64,000 nucleotides of DNA, from assembly GCA_934095825.1 (NCBI GenBank), contig CAKOKQ010000001.1, positions 62,001 to 126,000 of the forward strand. Direction: 5' to 3'. Below the pieces are notes generated by a model. That model did not search any database. It was not told where the DNA came from and saw nothing but the letters and a program-made list of their open reading frames with translations. Positions 28,563-39,278 of the stretch are shown one piece after another; the stretch's first letter is position 1, and each line of letters opens with the position of its first letter. Position numbers and translations under genes: made by a program. Origin of the DNA: an uncultured Bacilli bacterium. Lineage in GTDB: Bacteria; Bacillota_I; Bacilli_A; RF39; UBA660.

Positions 28563-29573
28563 ATGAGTGAACGAGAAAGTTTACTATTAAAGGAAATAGT
28601 AGAGAATTATATATCTTATGCTAAACCAGTTGGTAGTAAATCTTTATGTAAAAAGTTTAAGTGTTCTTCGGCCACTATTCGTAATGAAATGGCTTATTTA
28701 GAGCAATTAGGTTACATAGAGAAAAATCATATATCAAGTGGCAGAGTACCAAGTGAGGCTGGTTATAAATATTATGTTGAATATTTAATGAAACCAAAAG
28801 AGCTAAGTGGTGAAGATATGTTAAAATTGCAAACTATCTTTCAAAATCAAAATTTAGTTGTCTCAGATGCTGTAAATAAATGTGTTGATATAATAAGTGA
28901 AATAACTAATTATACTTCAGTGATATTGGGTAGTAGTTCTAAAGATAATGCCCTACAGCAAATTAATATTATTCCGCTAGCTGATAACAAAATTGTAGCA
29001 TTAGTATGTACTGATAAAGGAATTGTTGAAAATAAACAATTTGTCTTATCACCAGATACCGATATTAATGAAATTGTTAAAACTGGTGAGATGATTAATA
29101 AAATGTTGGTGGGAACACCAATTGATGAAGTATCACAACGATTAGAATTTGAAATTAAACCAATTATTGCTAAGAAGATGTTACAGTATGAACAAGTTTA
29201 TAATATTTTCTATGATGCGTTTAGTGATTTTGCTAAGAATACAGCTAATATTCACTTTGGTGGTAAAGCTAACCTTTATAATCAACCAGAATATGAAGAT
29301 GCAATTAGCCTAAAGCGAATAGCTAGTAAACTAGAAGATAGGGAATTAGTAGCTAGAAATATGTATTCTGATAAATCAGGCATCAATGTTTATATTGGCG
29401 ATGAAAATGATTTCGATAAAGATGTAACCATTGTTAAAGCTAAATATCATCGTGATGGGGAAGAAGGTACAATAGCGGTTGTCGGACCTAAGCGAATGGA
29501 ATATGATAAAGTTGTTGGTTTACTACAATATATTAGTGAAAATATAAATGATAATGAGGAAAAAAATGACTGA
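28563..29573 (+). CDS. hrcA: Heat-inducible transcription repressor HrcA
   Basis: This 336-residue repressor binds CIRCE elements and controls the chaperone genes; GroEL usually assists its folding. The N-terminal winged helix is clear (SKSLCKKFKCSSATIRNEMA, then GYIEKNHISSGRVPSEAGY), followed by the GAF-like and dimerisation regions. GAGGTGATG precedes the ATG. The two CIRCE copies directly upstream support autoregulation. Its TGA stop overlaps the start of grpE. Confidence 0.96.
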   Translation: MSERESLLLKEIVENYISYAKPVGSKSLCKKFKCSSATIRNEMAYLEQLGYIEKNHISSGRVPSEAGYKYYVEYLMKPKELSGEDMLKLQTIFQNQNLVVSDAVNKCVDIISEITNYTSVILGSSSKDNALQQINIIPLADNKIVALVCTDKGIVENKQFVLSPDTDINEIVKTGEMINKMLVGTPIDEVSQRLEFEIKPIIAKKMLQYEQVYNIFYDAFSDFAKNTANIHFGGKANLYNQPEYEDAISLKRIASKLEDRELVARNMYSDKSGINVYIGDENDFDKDVTIVKAKYHRDGEEGTIAVVGPKRMEYDKVVGLLQYISENINDNEEKND

Positions 29574-30147
29574 AGAAGAAAATAAAAAGAAGGTAGAGCC
29601 AGAAGTTACTTTAGAATCTGCATCTAAAGATGTAAAAGAAACGGAAGACTTACCTAAAGATAAAGAAAAAAAGAAGTCCTTCTTTAATAAAGATAATAAA
29701 AATTCTTTAGAATTAGAGAAGTTAAAAAAAGAGGTTGCTACAAGTAATGAAAAAGTTGTTCGCTTGTCAGCAGAAATTCAGAATATGCGTCGTCGATATG
29801 AAGACGAATTATCTAAGAGAGCAATGTATGAAGGTTCGGACTTGATTAAATCCTTGCTACCAATTATTGATAATTTTGAGCGAGCAATAGCTATGGATAA
29901 TAGTGAGAATGATAAGTATTTAGAGGGATACAAAATGATATATACTAATATGCTTACCGTTTTAAAAAATATCGGGGTTACCGAAGTAGAATGTTTACAT
30001 AAACCTTTTGATCCTAAGTTTATGGATGCTGTTCTTACCGAAAGTATTATTGAAGAAGAACAAGGTGTTGTCTTAGATGTTTTACAAAAAGGCTATATGT
30101 ATAAAGATAAATTATTAAGACCAGCGATGGTTAAAGTTAATGAATAG
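29566..30147 (+). CDS. grpE: Nucleotide exchange factor GrpE
   Basis: GrpE promotes ADP release from DnaK. The chosen start ATG 29566 (GAGGA 6 nt upstream) gives 193 residues and overlaps hrcA by 8 nt; the ATG at 29548 is less likely. A charged, disordered N-terminus (about 60 residues) leads into a long coiled coil (EIQNMRRRYEDELSKRAMYE). The beta domain contains FDPKFMDAV and ends KLLRPAMVKVNE, both typical of the family. Confidence 0.95.
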   Translation: MTEEENKKKVEPEVTLESASKDVKETEDLPKDKEKKKSFFNKDNKNSLELEKLKKEVATSNEKVVRLSAEIQNMRRRYEDELSKRAMYEGSDLIKSLLPIIDNFERAIAMDNSENDKYLEGYKMIYTNMLTVLKNIGVTEVECLHKPFDPKFMDAVLTESIIEEEQGVVLDVLQKGYMYKDKLLRPAMVKVNE

Positions 30148-30159
30148 GAGAGATTAATT

Positions 30160-31986
30160 ATGAGTAAAATTATAGGTATAGATTTAGGTACAACAAACTC
30201 TTGTGTTGCTGTACTAGAGGGTGGAGTTCCTCATGTAATTACTAATCCAGAAGGTAATAGAACAACTCCAAGTGTTTTCGCTATTAAAGGTGATGAAGAA
30301 TTAGTCGGTGAGACTGCTAAACGCCAAGCTGTTACTAATGTTAAAAATACTGTTTCAAGTATCAAGAGAAAAATGGGTACTGATGAAAAAGTGGAAATTA
30401 ATGGTCGTAAGTATTCACCAGAAGAAATTTCGGCTAAAATTTTAATGAAACTTAAGAGTGATGCTGAAAGCTATTTAGGTGAAAAAGTTACTAAAGCTGT
30501 TATCACAGTTCCTGCATACTTTAATGATGCCCAAAGACAAGCTACTAAGAATGCTGGTAAGATTGCTGGTTTAGATGTTGAAAGAATTATTAATGAACCA
30601 ACTGCTGCTGCTCTTGCTTATGGTATTGATAAACAAGAAAAGACCCATACCGTTCTTGTATACGACTTAGGTGGTGGTACATTTGATGTATCAATTCTAG
30701 ACTTAGGCGATGGTGTTTTCGAAGTTAAATCAACTGCTGGTAATAACCATTTAGGTGGCGATGATTTCGATCAAAGAATTATGGATTATTTAGTATCTGA
30801 ATTCAAGAAAGAAAATGGCGTTGACTTATCAAATGATAAGATGGCAATGCAACGCATTAAAGATGCTGCTGAAAAAGCTAAGAAAGACTTGTCTGGTATG
30901 ATGAGTGCGGAAATTTCAATTCCATTCATTGCTCAAAGTGCTGAAGGACCATTACATTTAAATGTAACATTAAATCGTGCTAAATTTGAAGATTTAAATA
31001 AAGACTTATTTGATTCAACATTAGATGCTGTTAGAAAAGCTCTTAAAGATGCTAAACTTACAGCTAGTGATATTGATAAAGTATTGTTAGTTGGTGGTTC
31101 AACAAGAATTCCATATATTCAAGACTTAGTTAAGAGAGAATTAGGTAAAGAACCTTCTAAAGAAGTTAACCCAGATGAAGTTGTGGCTATGGGTGCTGCT
31201 ATTCAAGGTGGTGTCTTAACTGGTGAAGTTGATGACTTAGTATTATTAGATGTAACACCATTATCACTTGGTATTGAAACTATGGGTGATGTTATGACTG
31301 TCTTAATTCCAAGAAATACAACGATTCCAACAAGTAAATCCCAAGTATTCTCAACTGCTGTTGATAATCAACCTGCTGTAGATATTCATGTATTACAAGG
31401 TGAAAGACCAATGGCCTCTGATAACAAGACTTTAGGAAACTTCCGTCTAGATAGTATTCCTGCTGCTCCTCGTGGTATTCCACAAATCGAAGTTAAATTT
31501 GATATCGATGCTAATGGTATCGTTCATGTAACTGCTAAAGATTTAGGAACTAATAAAGAACAATCAATTACAATTACATCATCAACTAACTTAAGTGATG
31601 AAGAAATTGAAAAGATGAGAAAAGAAGCTGAGGCTAATAAAGAAGCCGATGATAAGAGAAAAGCCCTAGCTGAAGCTAAAAATGAAGCTGATGCAACAAT
31701 CTTCCAAACGGAAAAATCATTAAAAGACTTAGAAGGTAAAGTATCTGATGATGATAAGAAGGCTGCTGAAGATAAAATTGCTGAATTAAGGAATGTAATG
31801 AATTCTGATAACGCTGATGATATTAAAGCTAAGACTAAAGAATTAAATGATGTTGCCATGAAATATGCTCAAAAAGTATATGAAGAAGCGGCAAAACAAA
31901 ATCAAAATACAGCAAATGCTGATTCTAATAACACAACAAATGATTCTAAAGATGATGTAAAAGAAGCTAAATACGAAGAAAAATAA
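30160..31986 (+). CDS. dnaK: Chaperone DnaK (Hsp70)
   Basis: The complete 608-residue Hsp70 has the N-terminal [15 protein letters not shown] phosphate loop, the [14 protein letters not shown] motif, LVGGSTRIP, the substrate-binding domain ([16 protein letters not shown]) and a helical lid. The C-terminus is rich in Asn, Asp and Lys and ends EEK. GGAGAG lies upstream of the ATG. It is the third gene of the CIRCE-controlled operon, and a terminator separates it from pepF-dnaJ. Confidence 0.98.
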   Translation: MSKIIGIDLGTTNSCVAVLEGGVPHVITNPEGNRTTPSVFAIKGDEELVGETAKRQAVTNVKNTVSSIKRKMGTDEKVEINGRKYSPEEISAKILMKLKSDAESYLGEKVTKAVITVPAYFNDAQRQATKNAGKIAGLDVERIINEPTAAALAYGIDKQEKTHTVLVYDLGGGTFDVSILDLGDGVFEVKSTAGNNHLGGDDFDQRIMDYLVSEFKKENGVDLSNDKMAMQRIKDAAEKAKKDLSGMMSAEISIPFIAQSAEGPLHLNVTLNRAKFEDLNKDLFDSTLDAVRKALKDAKLTASDIDKVLLVGGSTRIPYIQDLVKRELGKEPSKEVNPDEVVAMGAAIQGGVLTGEVDDLVLLDVTPLSLGIETMGDVMTVLIPRNTTIPTSKSQVFSTAVDNQPAVDIHVLQGERPMASDNKTLGNFRLDSIPAAPRGIPQIEVKFDIDANGIVHVTAKDLGTNKEQSITITSSTNLSDEEIEKMRKEAEANKEADDKRKALAEAKNEADATIFQTEKSLKDLEGKVSDDDKKAAEDKIAELRNVMNSDNADDIKAKTKELNDVAMKYAQKVYEEAAKQNQNTANADSNNTTNDSKDDVKEAKYEEK

Positions 31987-32000
31987 TAAATATAGAGTTT

Positions 32001-32026
32001 AAAAGTTCTAGGCGACTAGAACTTTT
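32001..32026 (+). terminator. Terminator after dnaK
   Basis: AAAAGTTCTAG (32001-32011) and CTAGAACTTTT (32016-32026) form a perfect 11-bp stem closed by a GCGA (GNRA) tetraloop. The T run is short, so termination may be partial and allow some read-through to pepF-dnaJ. Confidence 0.75.
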
Positions 32027-32117
32027 ACTACTATAAGATTAAGTGCTATAAGTTTGATATTGAAAAAAAGGATAAAAACTTAATAAAAAAAGTTATGGGA
32101 ATATAAGGAGATCTAGA

Positions 32118-33920
32118 ATGGAAAGAAGCCAAATAAACAAAGAAGATACATGGGATTTAACCAAAATATTTAAAAGTGATGCTGAATATGATAAAAATTA
32201 TCAAGAAGTCTTAGATAAAATTAAAGTTATTAAAGATATGAAGGGACATATTTTAGATGATGAAAACACTTTATATACTTATTTGAAGACAAATGATGAA
32301 TTATCAATGGCGTTAGGAAAAATTTATAAATATTCTTATTTATATCATTATCAAGATACTAATGATATTAAGGGTAAAAATTATAAAGAGAAAGCTGAAA
32401 GTCTACTTACTAAAGTAACTCAAGAATTAGCATTTACTAAAAATGAATTATTAAGTACTGATCATGAGACTATAAAGAAACTGGTTAAGAAAAATGCTAA
32501 GTTGGAAGAGTATGCCTTTGGCCTAGAATGCTTGTATCGTTATAAAAAATGTACTTTGAGCGAAAAAGAAGAGCAGATAATCGCTAGTTTTGAGACGATT
32601 TTAGGTACTGGTGATGATGCCTTTGGCAGTTTAGATAATGCCGATGTTAAATTTGCTGATGTTTTAAAAGATGATAAAAATATTTCTCTAAATCATAGTA
32701 ACTATTCTAATTTCATGATCGATAAAGATAGAAGTGTTCGTAAAGATGCTTTTAAAAAATATTATGCTTTTTATGAAGACCATAAAAATACTTTAACAGC
32801 ACTTTATAAAAGTCAAGTTAAAGAAGATAATTTGATTGCTAAAATTAGAAATTTTCCATCAAGCATGGAATATAGTCTTTATGAAGATAATATTGATAAA
32901 GATGTTTATCTGAATTTGATAAAAGCTATTCATGAAAATTTAGATACTTTATATGATTACTTAGACTTTCGTCGTGAATTTTTAGGCTATGATGAACTAC
33001 ACATGTATGATGTTTATGTGGAACTATGTAACATTAAGAGTAAAAAATATACTTTTGAGGAGGCTAAAGAAACTATTTTAGAAGCCTTAAAACCCCTTGG
33101 TAAAACCTATATCGAAGATATTTCAAAAATGTTTAATAATCGTTCTATTGACAAGTATCCTAATGATGGTAAAAGAAGTGGCGCTTATGAATGGGGCGTT
33201 TATGGTGTTAGTCCTTATGTTTCTGTAAACTTTGAAGGAGATTATACTTCGGTTTCGACTGTTATTCATGAATTAGGTCATGCTATGCATTCTTATTACT
33301 CTGATAAGAATCAGACTTATACTAACAGTAGCTATCCAATATTTTTAGCAGAGATAGCCTCGACGGTAAATGAAGTTTTACTTAATGAATATATGATAAA
33401 AAATGCTAAAACTAATGAAGAAAAATTGTTTTATATAACAAAATTTTTAGACGAATTTAGAGCCACTGTTTATCGTCAAACCCAATTTGCTGAGTTTGAA
33501 TACCTAGTACATGAGATGGATAGAGATGAAGTACCACTAACAACAGAAAAACTATATGAAACATATTATGATTTAAATAAATTATATTATAAAAATATAG
33601 TTAATGATGAAGAAATTGGTTATGAATGGTCGAGAATTCCCCATTTTTACACCCAGTTTTATGTTTATAAATATGCAACAGGATTCAGTTGTGCAATAAA
33701 AATAGCTAATGATATTTTAAATAAAAAAGAAGGAGCTTTAGAAAATTATTTGACCTTCTTAAAATCAGGTGGTTCTGACTATCCATTAAATATTTTAGCT
33801 AAATGTGGTATTGATATGCATAAGACTGATGTTATAAATGATGCTGTTAAAATGTTTGAAGATAGACTACTTATGGCAAAAAAATTAAGAGAGGAAATGA
33901 TTAAAAATGGCAGCAAGTAA
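32118..33920 (+). CDS. pepF: Oligoendopeptidase F
   Basis: This is a cytoplasmic zinc peptidase of family M3 that cleaves short peptides. The active site HELGH is at residues 384-388 ([14 protein letters not shown]), and the third zinc ligand lies in the following [11 protein letters not shown] segment. Its 600 residues are the normal length. AAGGAG precedes the ATG. It lies between dnaK and dnaJ and overlaps dnaJ by 14 nt, which is an unusual place for pepF. Confidence 0.95.
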   Translation: MERSQINKEDTWDLTKIFKSDAEYDKNYQEVLDKIKVIKDMKGHILDDENTLYTYLKTNDELSMALGKIYKYSYLYHYQDTNDIKGKNYKEKAESLLTKVTQELAFTKNELLSTDHETIKKLVKKNAKLEEYAFGLECLYRYKKCTLSEKEEQIIASFETILGTGDDAFGSLDNADVKFADVLKDDKNISLNHSNYSNFMIDKDRSVRKDAFKKYYAFYEDHKNTLTALYKSQVKEDNLIAKIRNFPSSMEYSLYEDNIDKDVYLNLIKAIHENLDTLYDYLDFRREFLGYDELHMYDVYVELCNIKSKKYTFEEAKETILEALKPLGKTYIEDISKMFNNRSIDKYPNDGKRSGAYEWGVYGVSPYVSVNFEGDYTSVSTVIHELGHAMHSYYSDKNQTYTNSSYPIFLAEIASTVNEVLLNEYMIKNAKTNEEKLFYITKFLDEFRATVYRQTQFAEFEYLVHEMDRDEVPLTTEKLYETYYDLNKLYYKNIVNDEEIGYEWSRIPHFYTQFYVYKYATGFSCAIKIANDILNKKEGALENYLTFLKSGGSDYPLNILAKCGIDMHKTDVINDAVKMFEDRLLMAKKLREEMIKNGSK

Positions 33921-35049
33921 TAAAGATTATTATGAGATTTTAGGAGTAAGTAAGACTGCTACGCAAGACGAAATTAAATCGGCTTTTCGTAAACTTGCTA
34001 AGAAATATCACCCTGATATTAATAAAGAAGCAGGGGCTGAGGAAAAATTCAAAGAAATTGGTGAAGCTTATTCCATTTTAGGTGATGCCCAAAAGCGTAA
34101 GACTTATGACCAATTTGGTTCGGCGGCATTTGAACAGGGCGGTGCTGGTGCTGGTCAAGGTGGATTTGGCGGTTTTGGTGGTGGTTTCTCATCATTTGAT
34201 ACCGATGATATCTTCCGTGATTTATTTGGTGGCGCCTTTGGTGGCTCGTTCGGTGGCTTTGGTAGCTCAAGAAGTCGTGGCACTCGTCCAACTAAAGGTG
34301 AAGATTCCCTAGTTAGAATTAATTTGACTTTTGAAGAAGCTGTTTTTGGAACTCATAAAACTATTAATGTTAATTTAAATGAAAAATGTGATGAATGTAA
34401 TGGGGAAGGCGGTTTTGACAGTAAAAAGTGCTCAACTTGTAATGGCCGCGGCCGTGTAACTCAAGCTCAAAGAACAATGTTTGGTACTTTCCAAACGGAA
34501 ACTACTTGTCCAGATTGTGAAGGAACAGGTAAGACTTTTGCTAGAACTTGTCCAAAATGTCATGGTGAAGGTAAATGCCAAATGCGAAAAGATATTGAAG
34601 TTGAAGTTCCTGCTGGTGTTGATAATGGTACACAATTAAGAATTACTGATAAAGGTTCAAGTGGTACCAATGGGGGACCAAACGGCGATATCTATATTGA
34701 ATTTACAGTTAAAGAACATCCATTATTTAAACGAGAAGAAAATGATATTTATATGGATTTACCTATTACAATTACCGAAGCAGTCCTTGGTTGTAAAAAA
34801 GAAATTCCAACTATTTATGGCAATTTAGTATTGCAAATAGATGCTGGAACTCAAAATGATACGAAGATGCGTATTAAAGGTAAAGGGGTTGCTAGTCCTA
34901 ACAGCGGTCGCAAAGGTGATATGTATGTTATTATTAATGTTATGATACCTACTAAGTTAGATCGTGAACAAAAGCAATTATTTAAATCTCTAGCTGATAC
35001 CGATTTAGAAACAAACCCAGAGTTTAAAACATTACAAAAATATATTTAA
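33907..35049 (+). CDS. dnaJ: Chaperone DnaJ (Hsp40)
   Basis: This is a complete class I DnaJ of 380 residues. The J domain includes HPD (KKYHPDIN, about residues 36-38). A Gly/Phe-rich linker (about 80-125) follows, then four zinc-binding CxxCxGxG repeats ([32 protein letters not shown]) and the C-terminal substrate-binding domains. It overlaps the end of pepF, so it is co-transcribed with it; its only visible CIRCE control would be through read-through from dnaK. Confidence 0.97.
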   Translation: MAASNKDYYEILGVSKTATQDEIKSAFRKLAKKYHPDINKEAGAEEKFKEIGEAYSILGDAQKRKTYDQFGSAAFEQGGAGAGQGGFGGFGGGFSSFDTDDIFRDLFGGAFGGSFGGFGSSRSRGTRPTKGEDSLVRINLTFEEAVFGTHKTINVNLNEKCDECNGEGGFDSKKCSTCNGRGRVTQAQRTMFGTFQTETTCPDCEGTGKTFARTCPKCHGEGKCQMRKDIEVEVPAGVDNGTQLRITDKGSSGTNGGPNGDIYIEFTVKEHPLFKREENDIYMDLPITITEAVLGCKKEIPTIYGNLVLQIDAGTQNDTKMRIKGKGVASPNSGRKGDMYVIINVMIPTKLDREQKQLFKSLADTDLETNPEFKTLQKYI

Positions 35050-35065
35050 TAAGGTATAAAAATAC

Positions 35066-35099
35066 AAGATAGATTTTAGTAAATATTATCTATCTTTTT
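35066..35099 (+). terminator. Terminator after dnaJ
   Basis: AAGATAGAT (35066-35074) pairs perfectly with ATCTATCTT (35088-35096), followed by Ts. Confidence 0.75.
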
Positions 35100-35269
35100 A
35101 ATTTATATTTGAAATTATTTAACATAAATTGTCTTTAAGATAACTTTAATTGAAAAACAGAAGACTAACTGTCTCAAAAAGCTAAAAAAATTGTAAGAAA
35201 TTAGAAATTTAATTGATTTATTTTAAGTAAATTGTTATACTTTTGTTATGGAAATGGTCGGGGTAAGTT

Positions 35270-36571
35270 ATGAAGAGGATAAGCACAAAAATCGGTATTG
35301 TTATTATGGCATTGATAATAATGTTATCAGGTTTTTGCGTCTCCCGTGCCTATGTATATAACTCTAAAGAAGAAGCCTCAGATTCTTCTTTAATTTTGGC
35401 TGATGAAACTTTTAGTATTAATTATAAAGATGGTAATTATTTTGAAACATCTTATTTAGGCAATAAAGAAAGTATGGTTAAGCATTTAACAATAACAAAT
35501 GTGTCAAATAGTGCCACTTTTGTAAGTATATCTTTAATGGATATTAATAAACATAATGATAAAATGGAAGTTAAATTAGTTGATAGAGATGGTACCATTG
35601 TTTATCAAGATTATCTTGGTAATATGGATACTGAAATTTTGAAAACGAAAGAGATAGGCATTAAAGAAACTCTTACTTATGATATAGTGATTACTAATTT
35701 AGGTGATGATGATAACTATGGAATGAGTGCCAATATCATGACTTATAAGGAAATTAGAAAAAAAGAACAAAAAACATTTAAAGACCTTATTTTAGAGACG
35801 AATGAAGTAAATAAAAAGACTGAAAGTGATTATCTAAATAATTTTACAGATAGTGGATTATTTGTAAGTGAAGATGATGAGGGCTTATCTTATGTTTTTA
35901 GAGGTAATGTTGATAATAATTATGTTTCTTTAAATAATATTTTGTTTCGTATTTTAAGAATAAATGGTGATGGTACCATTCGTCTAATAGCGGATAATAA
36001 TGTTATAACTAGTGCTTTTCGTAGTAAAATTGATAATAAGGATTATGGTAACAATGTTATTTTAAGTAAAAGTACAGCTATAGAAAAATTAAATAGTTGG
36101 TATAATTCTAATTTAAGTAATATTGATTCCTATGTAGTTAATAGTAAATTTTGTAATGAAAATGCTTATTACTTAGAGACTATTGATGGTAAATTTTTTA
36201 ATTCATATCAAAGAATTTTAAATGATAATAACCCTAGTTTAAAATGTGGTGGAGAAGTAGAAGAAAACAAGGTTGGCCTTATAAATGTTGATGAGGTAAG
36301 ATACAGTGGTTCTTCTAGTAATACAACTTTTGAAAATTATTATTTAAATAATAAAAATGATACTGTAGGTTTTTATACTCTTAGTGGTAGTCAAGTTGTT
36401 TATAATTATAATGTTGTCGATAATTTTGCTGTTACTACTGAAGGTAAATTGGTTGCTGATAGTAAAGTTACTTCTAATTTAGGACTAAAACCCGTAATAT
36501 CCCTAGATAAAAATGTCATTGTGAGTGGTAACGGAACTTTGGATAATCCATATAAACTAGCGAGTAAATAA
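35270..36571 (+). CDS. Surface protein with shared C-terminal 'RINGDG' module
   Basis: This 433-residue exported protein begins with a basic, hydrophobic signal or anchor (residues about 5-30). Residues about 40-165 look like a beta-sandwich. The region from about 210 to the end is homologous to the C-terminal parts of the proteins at 44105 and 45779: YVFRGNVDNNYV, then RILRINGDGTIRLI, and finally GLKPVISLD and GTLDNPYKL. It lacks the Cys/Trp N-terminal module of those proteins. The C-terminal part resembles the DUF6273-like domains of Bacillota surface proteins (uncertain). GGGGTAAG precedes the ATG. Confidence 0.75.
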   Translation: MKRISTKIGIVIMALIIMLSGFCVSRAYVYNSKEEASDSSLILADETFSINYKDGNYFETSYLGNKESMVKHLTITNVSNSATFVSISLMDINKHNDKMEVKLVDRDGTIVYQDYLGNMDTEILKTKEIGIKETLTYDIVITNLGDDDNYGMSANIMTYKEIRKKEQKTFKDLILETNEVNKKTESDYLNNFTDSGLFVSEDDEGLSYVFRGNVDNNYVSLNNILFRILRINGDGTIRLIADNNVITSAFRSKIDNKDYGNNVILSKSTAIEKLNSWYNSNLSNIDSYVVNSKFCNENAYYLETIDGKFFNSYQRILNDNNPSLKCGGEVEENKVGLINVDEVRYSGSSSNTTFENYYLNNKNDTVGFYTLSGSQVVYNYNVVDNFAVTTEGKLVADSKVTSNLGLKPVISLDKNVIVSGNGTLDNPYKLASK

Positions 36572-36671
36572 AGATTATAATTGAAAAAATCCTTTTTGTT
36601 ATTAAAAAATATTGGCAAAATTAATAAAAAAACAACGAATTAAGAAAAAAATTTAAAAAAACAGCATAAAG

Positions 36672-36694
36672 TGGCTAGAAATAGTCATTTTTTT
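36672..36694 (+). terminator. Intrinsic terminator before ffh
   Basis: TGGCTA (36672-36677) pairs with TAGTCA (36682-36687) around GAAA, followed by seven Ts. Confidence 0.7.
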
Positions 36695-36735
36695 GCGAGA
36701 AATAGGGAGAAAATAAAGACATTTTTTTCGATATT

Positions 36736-36744
36736 TGATACAAT
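36736..36744 (+). promoter_or_regulatory. Extended -10 promoter element for ffh
   Basis: TG (36736-36737) precedes TACAAT (36739-36744) by one base. The -35 region (around 36717) is weak. Confidence 0.5.
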
Positions 36745-36762
36745 TAATTAGGTGATAAGAAA

Positions 36763-38070
36763 ATGTTTGAATATATGGGTGATAGACTTACAAATGCCAT
36801 AAGAAATATAAAAGGCATGGGTCGTATTACAGAAGAAAATATAAATGATGCTGTAAGAGAAATCAGAATGGCTTTATTAGAAGCTGATGTTAACTATACA
36901 GTTGTTAAAGAATTTATTAATAATGTTAAAGAAAAAGCCTTAGGTCAAGAAGTAGATAAGTCTTTAAAGCCTGATGAGTTATTTATTAAGATTGTTAAAG
37001 ATGAAGTAGTTGAACTTTTAGGAGGAGAAGTAGCGCCCCTATGTGTTACAGGTAATCCCACAATTTTAATGCTTGTTGGTCTTCAAGGCAGTGGTAAAAC
37101 AACTACCAGTGGTAAACTTGCTAACTACTTAAGAAAAAAAGAAGCTAAAAAACCTTTACTTGTAGCTTGCGATATCTATAGACCAGCAGCCATTGACCAG
37201 TTAAAAACAGTTGGCAAAGAATTAAATATTCCCGTATTTAGTGAAGATAATAAAAAAGTTCCCGAAATTGTTCAAGATGCTTTAACATTTGCTAAAGAAA
37301 ATGGTAATGACTATGTTATTATCGATACCGCGGGACGACTACATATTGATGATACTTTAATGGAAGAGTTAAAAGATGTTGAAGATTTAGCCCATCCTGA
37401 TGAAGAAATCTTAGTAATTGATGCCATGATGGGTCAAGATGCAATTAATGTTATTAATGGTTTTAACGATAAACTAAATTTAACTGGTTGTATCTTAACA
37501 AAAATGGACGGCAATACCAAAGGTGGGGTGGCTTTATCCGTAAGACATTTAACACATGTACCAATTAAATTTATTGGTGATAGTGAAAAATTAGATGGAT
37601 TAATGACTTTCGACCCTGAACGAATGGCGGAGCGTATTTTAGATATGGGCGATATTATGGCTATTGCCGAAAAAGTGGAGTCTGTAATTGATGCTGATGA
37701 GGTTGAAGAACAAGCTGCTAAAATGAAGAAGGGTGAATATGATTTAGAAGATTTCTTGAAAAATTTAAAACAAATCAAGAAGTTAGGACCTTTAGATAAA
37801 TTTTTGAAATTGCTTCCTCAAGCAAGGCAGATTGGCTTAAATAATATCAATATTGATCCTAAAGACATGGCTCATGTAGAGGCAATTGTTTTATCAATGA
37901 CAAAATATGAAAGAAAACATCCTGAAGTATTAAAAGCTTCAAGAAAACGCCGTATTGCTGAAGGCTCAGGAAGAAGCGTTGAAGAAGTAAATCGCTTATT
38001 AAAGCAATTTGAAACCATGCAAAAAATGATGAAACAAATGGCTAGTGGTAACTTTAAGATGCCATTTTAA
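36763..38070 (+). CDS. ffh: Signal recognition particle protein Ffh (SRP54)
   Basis: This GTPase targets nascent membrane proteins. The N domain covers residues 1 to about 85. The G domain contains GLQGSGKTT (about 106-114), DIYRPAAIDQL, DTAGR and TKMDG. The methionine-rich M domain ends MQKMMKQMASGNFKM. At 435 residues it has normal length. AGGTGAT precedes the ATG. No ylxM-like gene is next to it, unlike in many Bacillota. Confidence 0.97.
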   Translation: MFEYMGDRLTNAIRNIKGMGRITEENINDAVREIRMALLEADVNYTVVKEFINNVKEKALGQEVDKSLKPDELFIKIVKDEVVELLGGEVAPLCVTGNPTILMLVGLQGSGKTTTSGKLANYLRKKEAKKPLLVACDIYRPAAIDQLKTVGKELNIPVFSEDNKKVPEIVQDALTFAKENGNDYVIIDTAGRLHIDDTLMEELKDVEDLAHPDEEILVIDAMMGQDAINVINGFNDKLNLTGCILTKMDGNTKGGVALSVRHLTHVPIKFIGDSEKLDGLMTFDPERMAERILDMGDIMAIAEKVESVIDADEVEEQAAKMKKGEYDLEDFLKNLKQIKKLGPLDKFLKLLPQARQIGLNNINIDPKDMAHVEAIVLSMTKYERKHPEVLKASRKRRIAEGSGRSVEEVNRLLKQFETMQKMMKQMASGNFKMPF

Positions 38071-38096
38071 AAGAAGAACACCATCTTCTTTTTTTT
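38071..38096 (+). terminator. Terminator after ffh
   Basis: AAGAAG (38071-38076) and CTTCTT (38085-38090) follow the stop codon directly and lead into a T run. Confidence 0.75.
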
Positions 38097-38195
38097 AAAA
38101 TTTCTATAGCCCCCAAAGATTATCCTAAAAACGGGACAATTATCCAGTAGGAAGAAAAAAATAATCATACACTACATTAGAAAGGATTGTTTTTT

Positions 38196-38510
38196 ATGAT
38201 AAGAAACCGTTGTTTTGATATGGGAGCAGCACCAATGGATAAAATGAGTACCAATAAAATGGGGATGGATTCTATTAATCCAGAATGTATGAATATGGGG
38301 ATAAATGATTGTAATATGGTACCTGTCTATGAATGTCCTCAAGAAAGATGTTGTCATCGTGAGATTCATCACGAAGTAAAACATATTGTTCCTGTAAATA
38401 CTAAAATTATGAACCATCATATTATTCATCATACTTATGTACCAATGTATACTTGTTGTGAAGAAGATACTTGTTGCAATGTTTATGATAATAAATGTGG
38501 TATGATGTAA
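38196..38510 (+). CDS. CotD-like Cys/His-rich protein, possible spore coat protein
   Basis: This 104-residue protein is rich in Met (N-terminal half), Cys and His. The segment CCHREIHHEVKHIVPV, followed by NHHIIHHTYVPMYTCC, follows the pattern of Bacillus CotD (paired Cys, KxIVP, NH and HH clusters, FPHT-like end, CC). I infer a spore-coat or metal-binding role. I chose ATG 38196 with AAAGGA 9 nt upstream; TTG 38187 would put the ribosome site inside the gene. A CATACACTA at 38166-38174 resembles a sigma-E/K -10. It is a single-gene unit. Confidence 0.65.
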   Translation: MIRNRCFDMGAAPMDKMSTNKMGMDSINPECMNMGINDCNMVPVYECPQERCCHREIHHEVKHIVPVNTKIMNHHIIHHTYVPMYTCCEEDTCCNVYDNKCGMM

Positions 38511-38528
38511 GAAGGGTAACCTTCTTTT
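38509..38528 (+). terminator. Terminator overlapping the CotD-like stop codon
   Basis: AAGAAGG (38509-38515), a GTAA tetraloop and CCTTCTT (38520-38526), then Ts. The stem starts within the TAA stop. Confidence 0.8.
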
Positions 38529-38645
38529 AAAATGGTTAAAAATTTTATCGTAAATAGATAGCTTTTTTTAGAAATAACTAAAATGTGTTTATAAGGTAAC
38601 AGAAAAAATTTTCTTTAATAGCAAGGAGTTTTCATTTGGTGGAAT

Positions 38646-38674
38646 TTGCAAAAATTAATTAAATATATTATAAT
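38646..38674 (+). promoter_or_regulatory. Promoter for engB
   Basis: TTGCAA (38646-38651), a 17-bp spacer and a perfect TATAAT (38669-38674). Its position shows that the coding start must lie downstream, at 38697. Confidence 0.8.
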
Positions 38675-38696
38675 TACAACTACGAGGTGTTTATTT

Positions 38697-39278
38697 ATGA
38701 AAATTAATTCCGTAACTTTGAAAAGTTTAGCGGTTCGCGAATCACAATATCCGACAGAAAAATTGCCAGAATTTTTACTGGTAGGGCGTAGTAATGTAGG
38801 AAAGAGTAGTTTTATTAATACATTGATTAATCGTAAAAATTTTGCTCATACTTCTAGTAAACCGGGTAAAACTCAAACTTTAAATTTTTATAATGTTAAT
38901 GAATCTTTTTATTTAGTTGATGTTCCGGGTTATGGTTATGCATCGGTTGATAAGCAAACGCAGGCCAAGTTCGGTTTAATGATTGAAGAATATTTAATGA
39001 ATAGAGATTCTCTAAAAAGAGTGTTTTTAATTATTGATTATCGTAACAAACCTATGGAAGATGACTTACTAATGTATAACTTTTTAAAATATTATCATAA
39101 AGAAGTAACCATAGTTGCAACCAAATACGATAAAGTTTCTCAGTCTAAACGAGCTAAAATTGAAAAAGTTTTGCATAGTATCTTTGATTTACAAGATACG
39201 GATAATATAATTTATTTTTCTTCGGTTACTAAAGAAGGTAAAGATAAAGTTATGGGAATTATTGATTCTTATTTATAG
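38697..39278 (+). CDS. engB: Ribosome biogenesis GTPase EngB (YsxC/YihA)
   Basis: This small GTPase is needed for 50S subunit assembly. With the start at ATG 38697 (GAGGTG upstream) it has 193 residues, the family size. G1 is GRSNVGKSS (about 30-38). The switch region is KPGKTQTLNFY, G3 is DVPGYGYA and G4 is TKYD. The upstream extension to TTG 38646 is ruled out by the promoter lying inside it. The usual clpX/lon neighbours are absent. Confidence 0.95.
   Translation: MKINSVTLKSLAVRESQYPTEKLPEFLLVGRSNVGKSSFINTLINRKNFAHTSSKPGKTQTLNFYNVNESFYLVDVPGYGYASVDKQTQAKFGLMIEEYLMNRDSLKRVFLIIDYRNKPMEDDLLMYNFLKYYHKEVTIVATKYDKVSQSKRAKIEKVLHSIFDLQDTDNIIYFSSVTKEGKDKVMGIIDSYL

Noticed and set aside
38172..38432. 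His-rich minus-strand reading frame opposite the CotD-like gene
   Set aside because: The complementary CAT/ATG codons generate the His/Met pattern; only the plus strand has a ribosome site and a terminator.
38632..38664. Eight-codon leader peptide before engB
   Set aside because: AAGGAG followed by TTG GTG GAA is present, but it lies upstream of and overlaps the promoter, so it would not be on the engB transcript.
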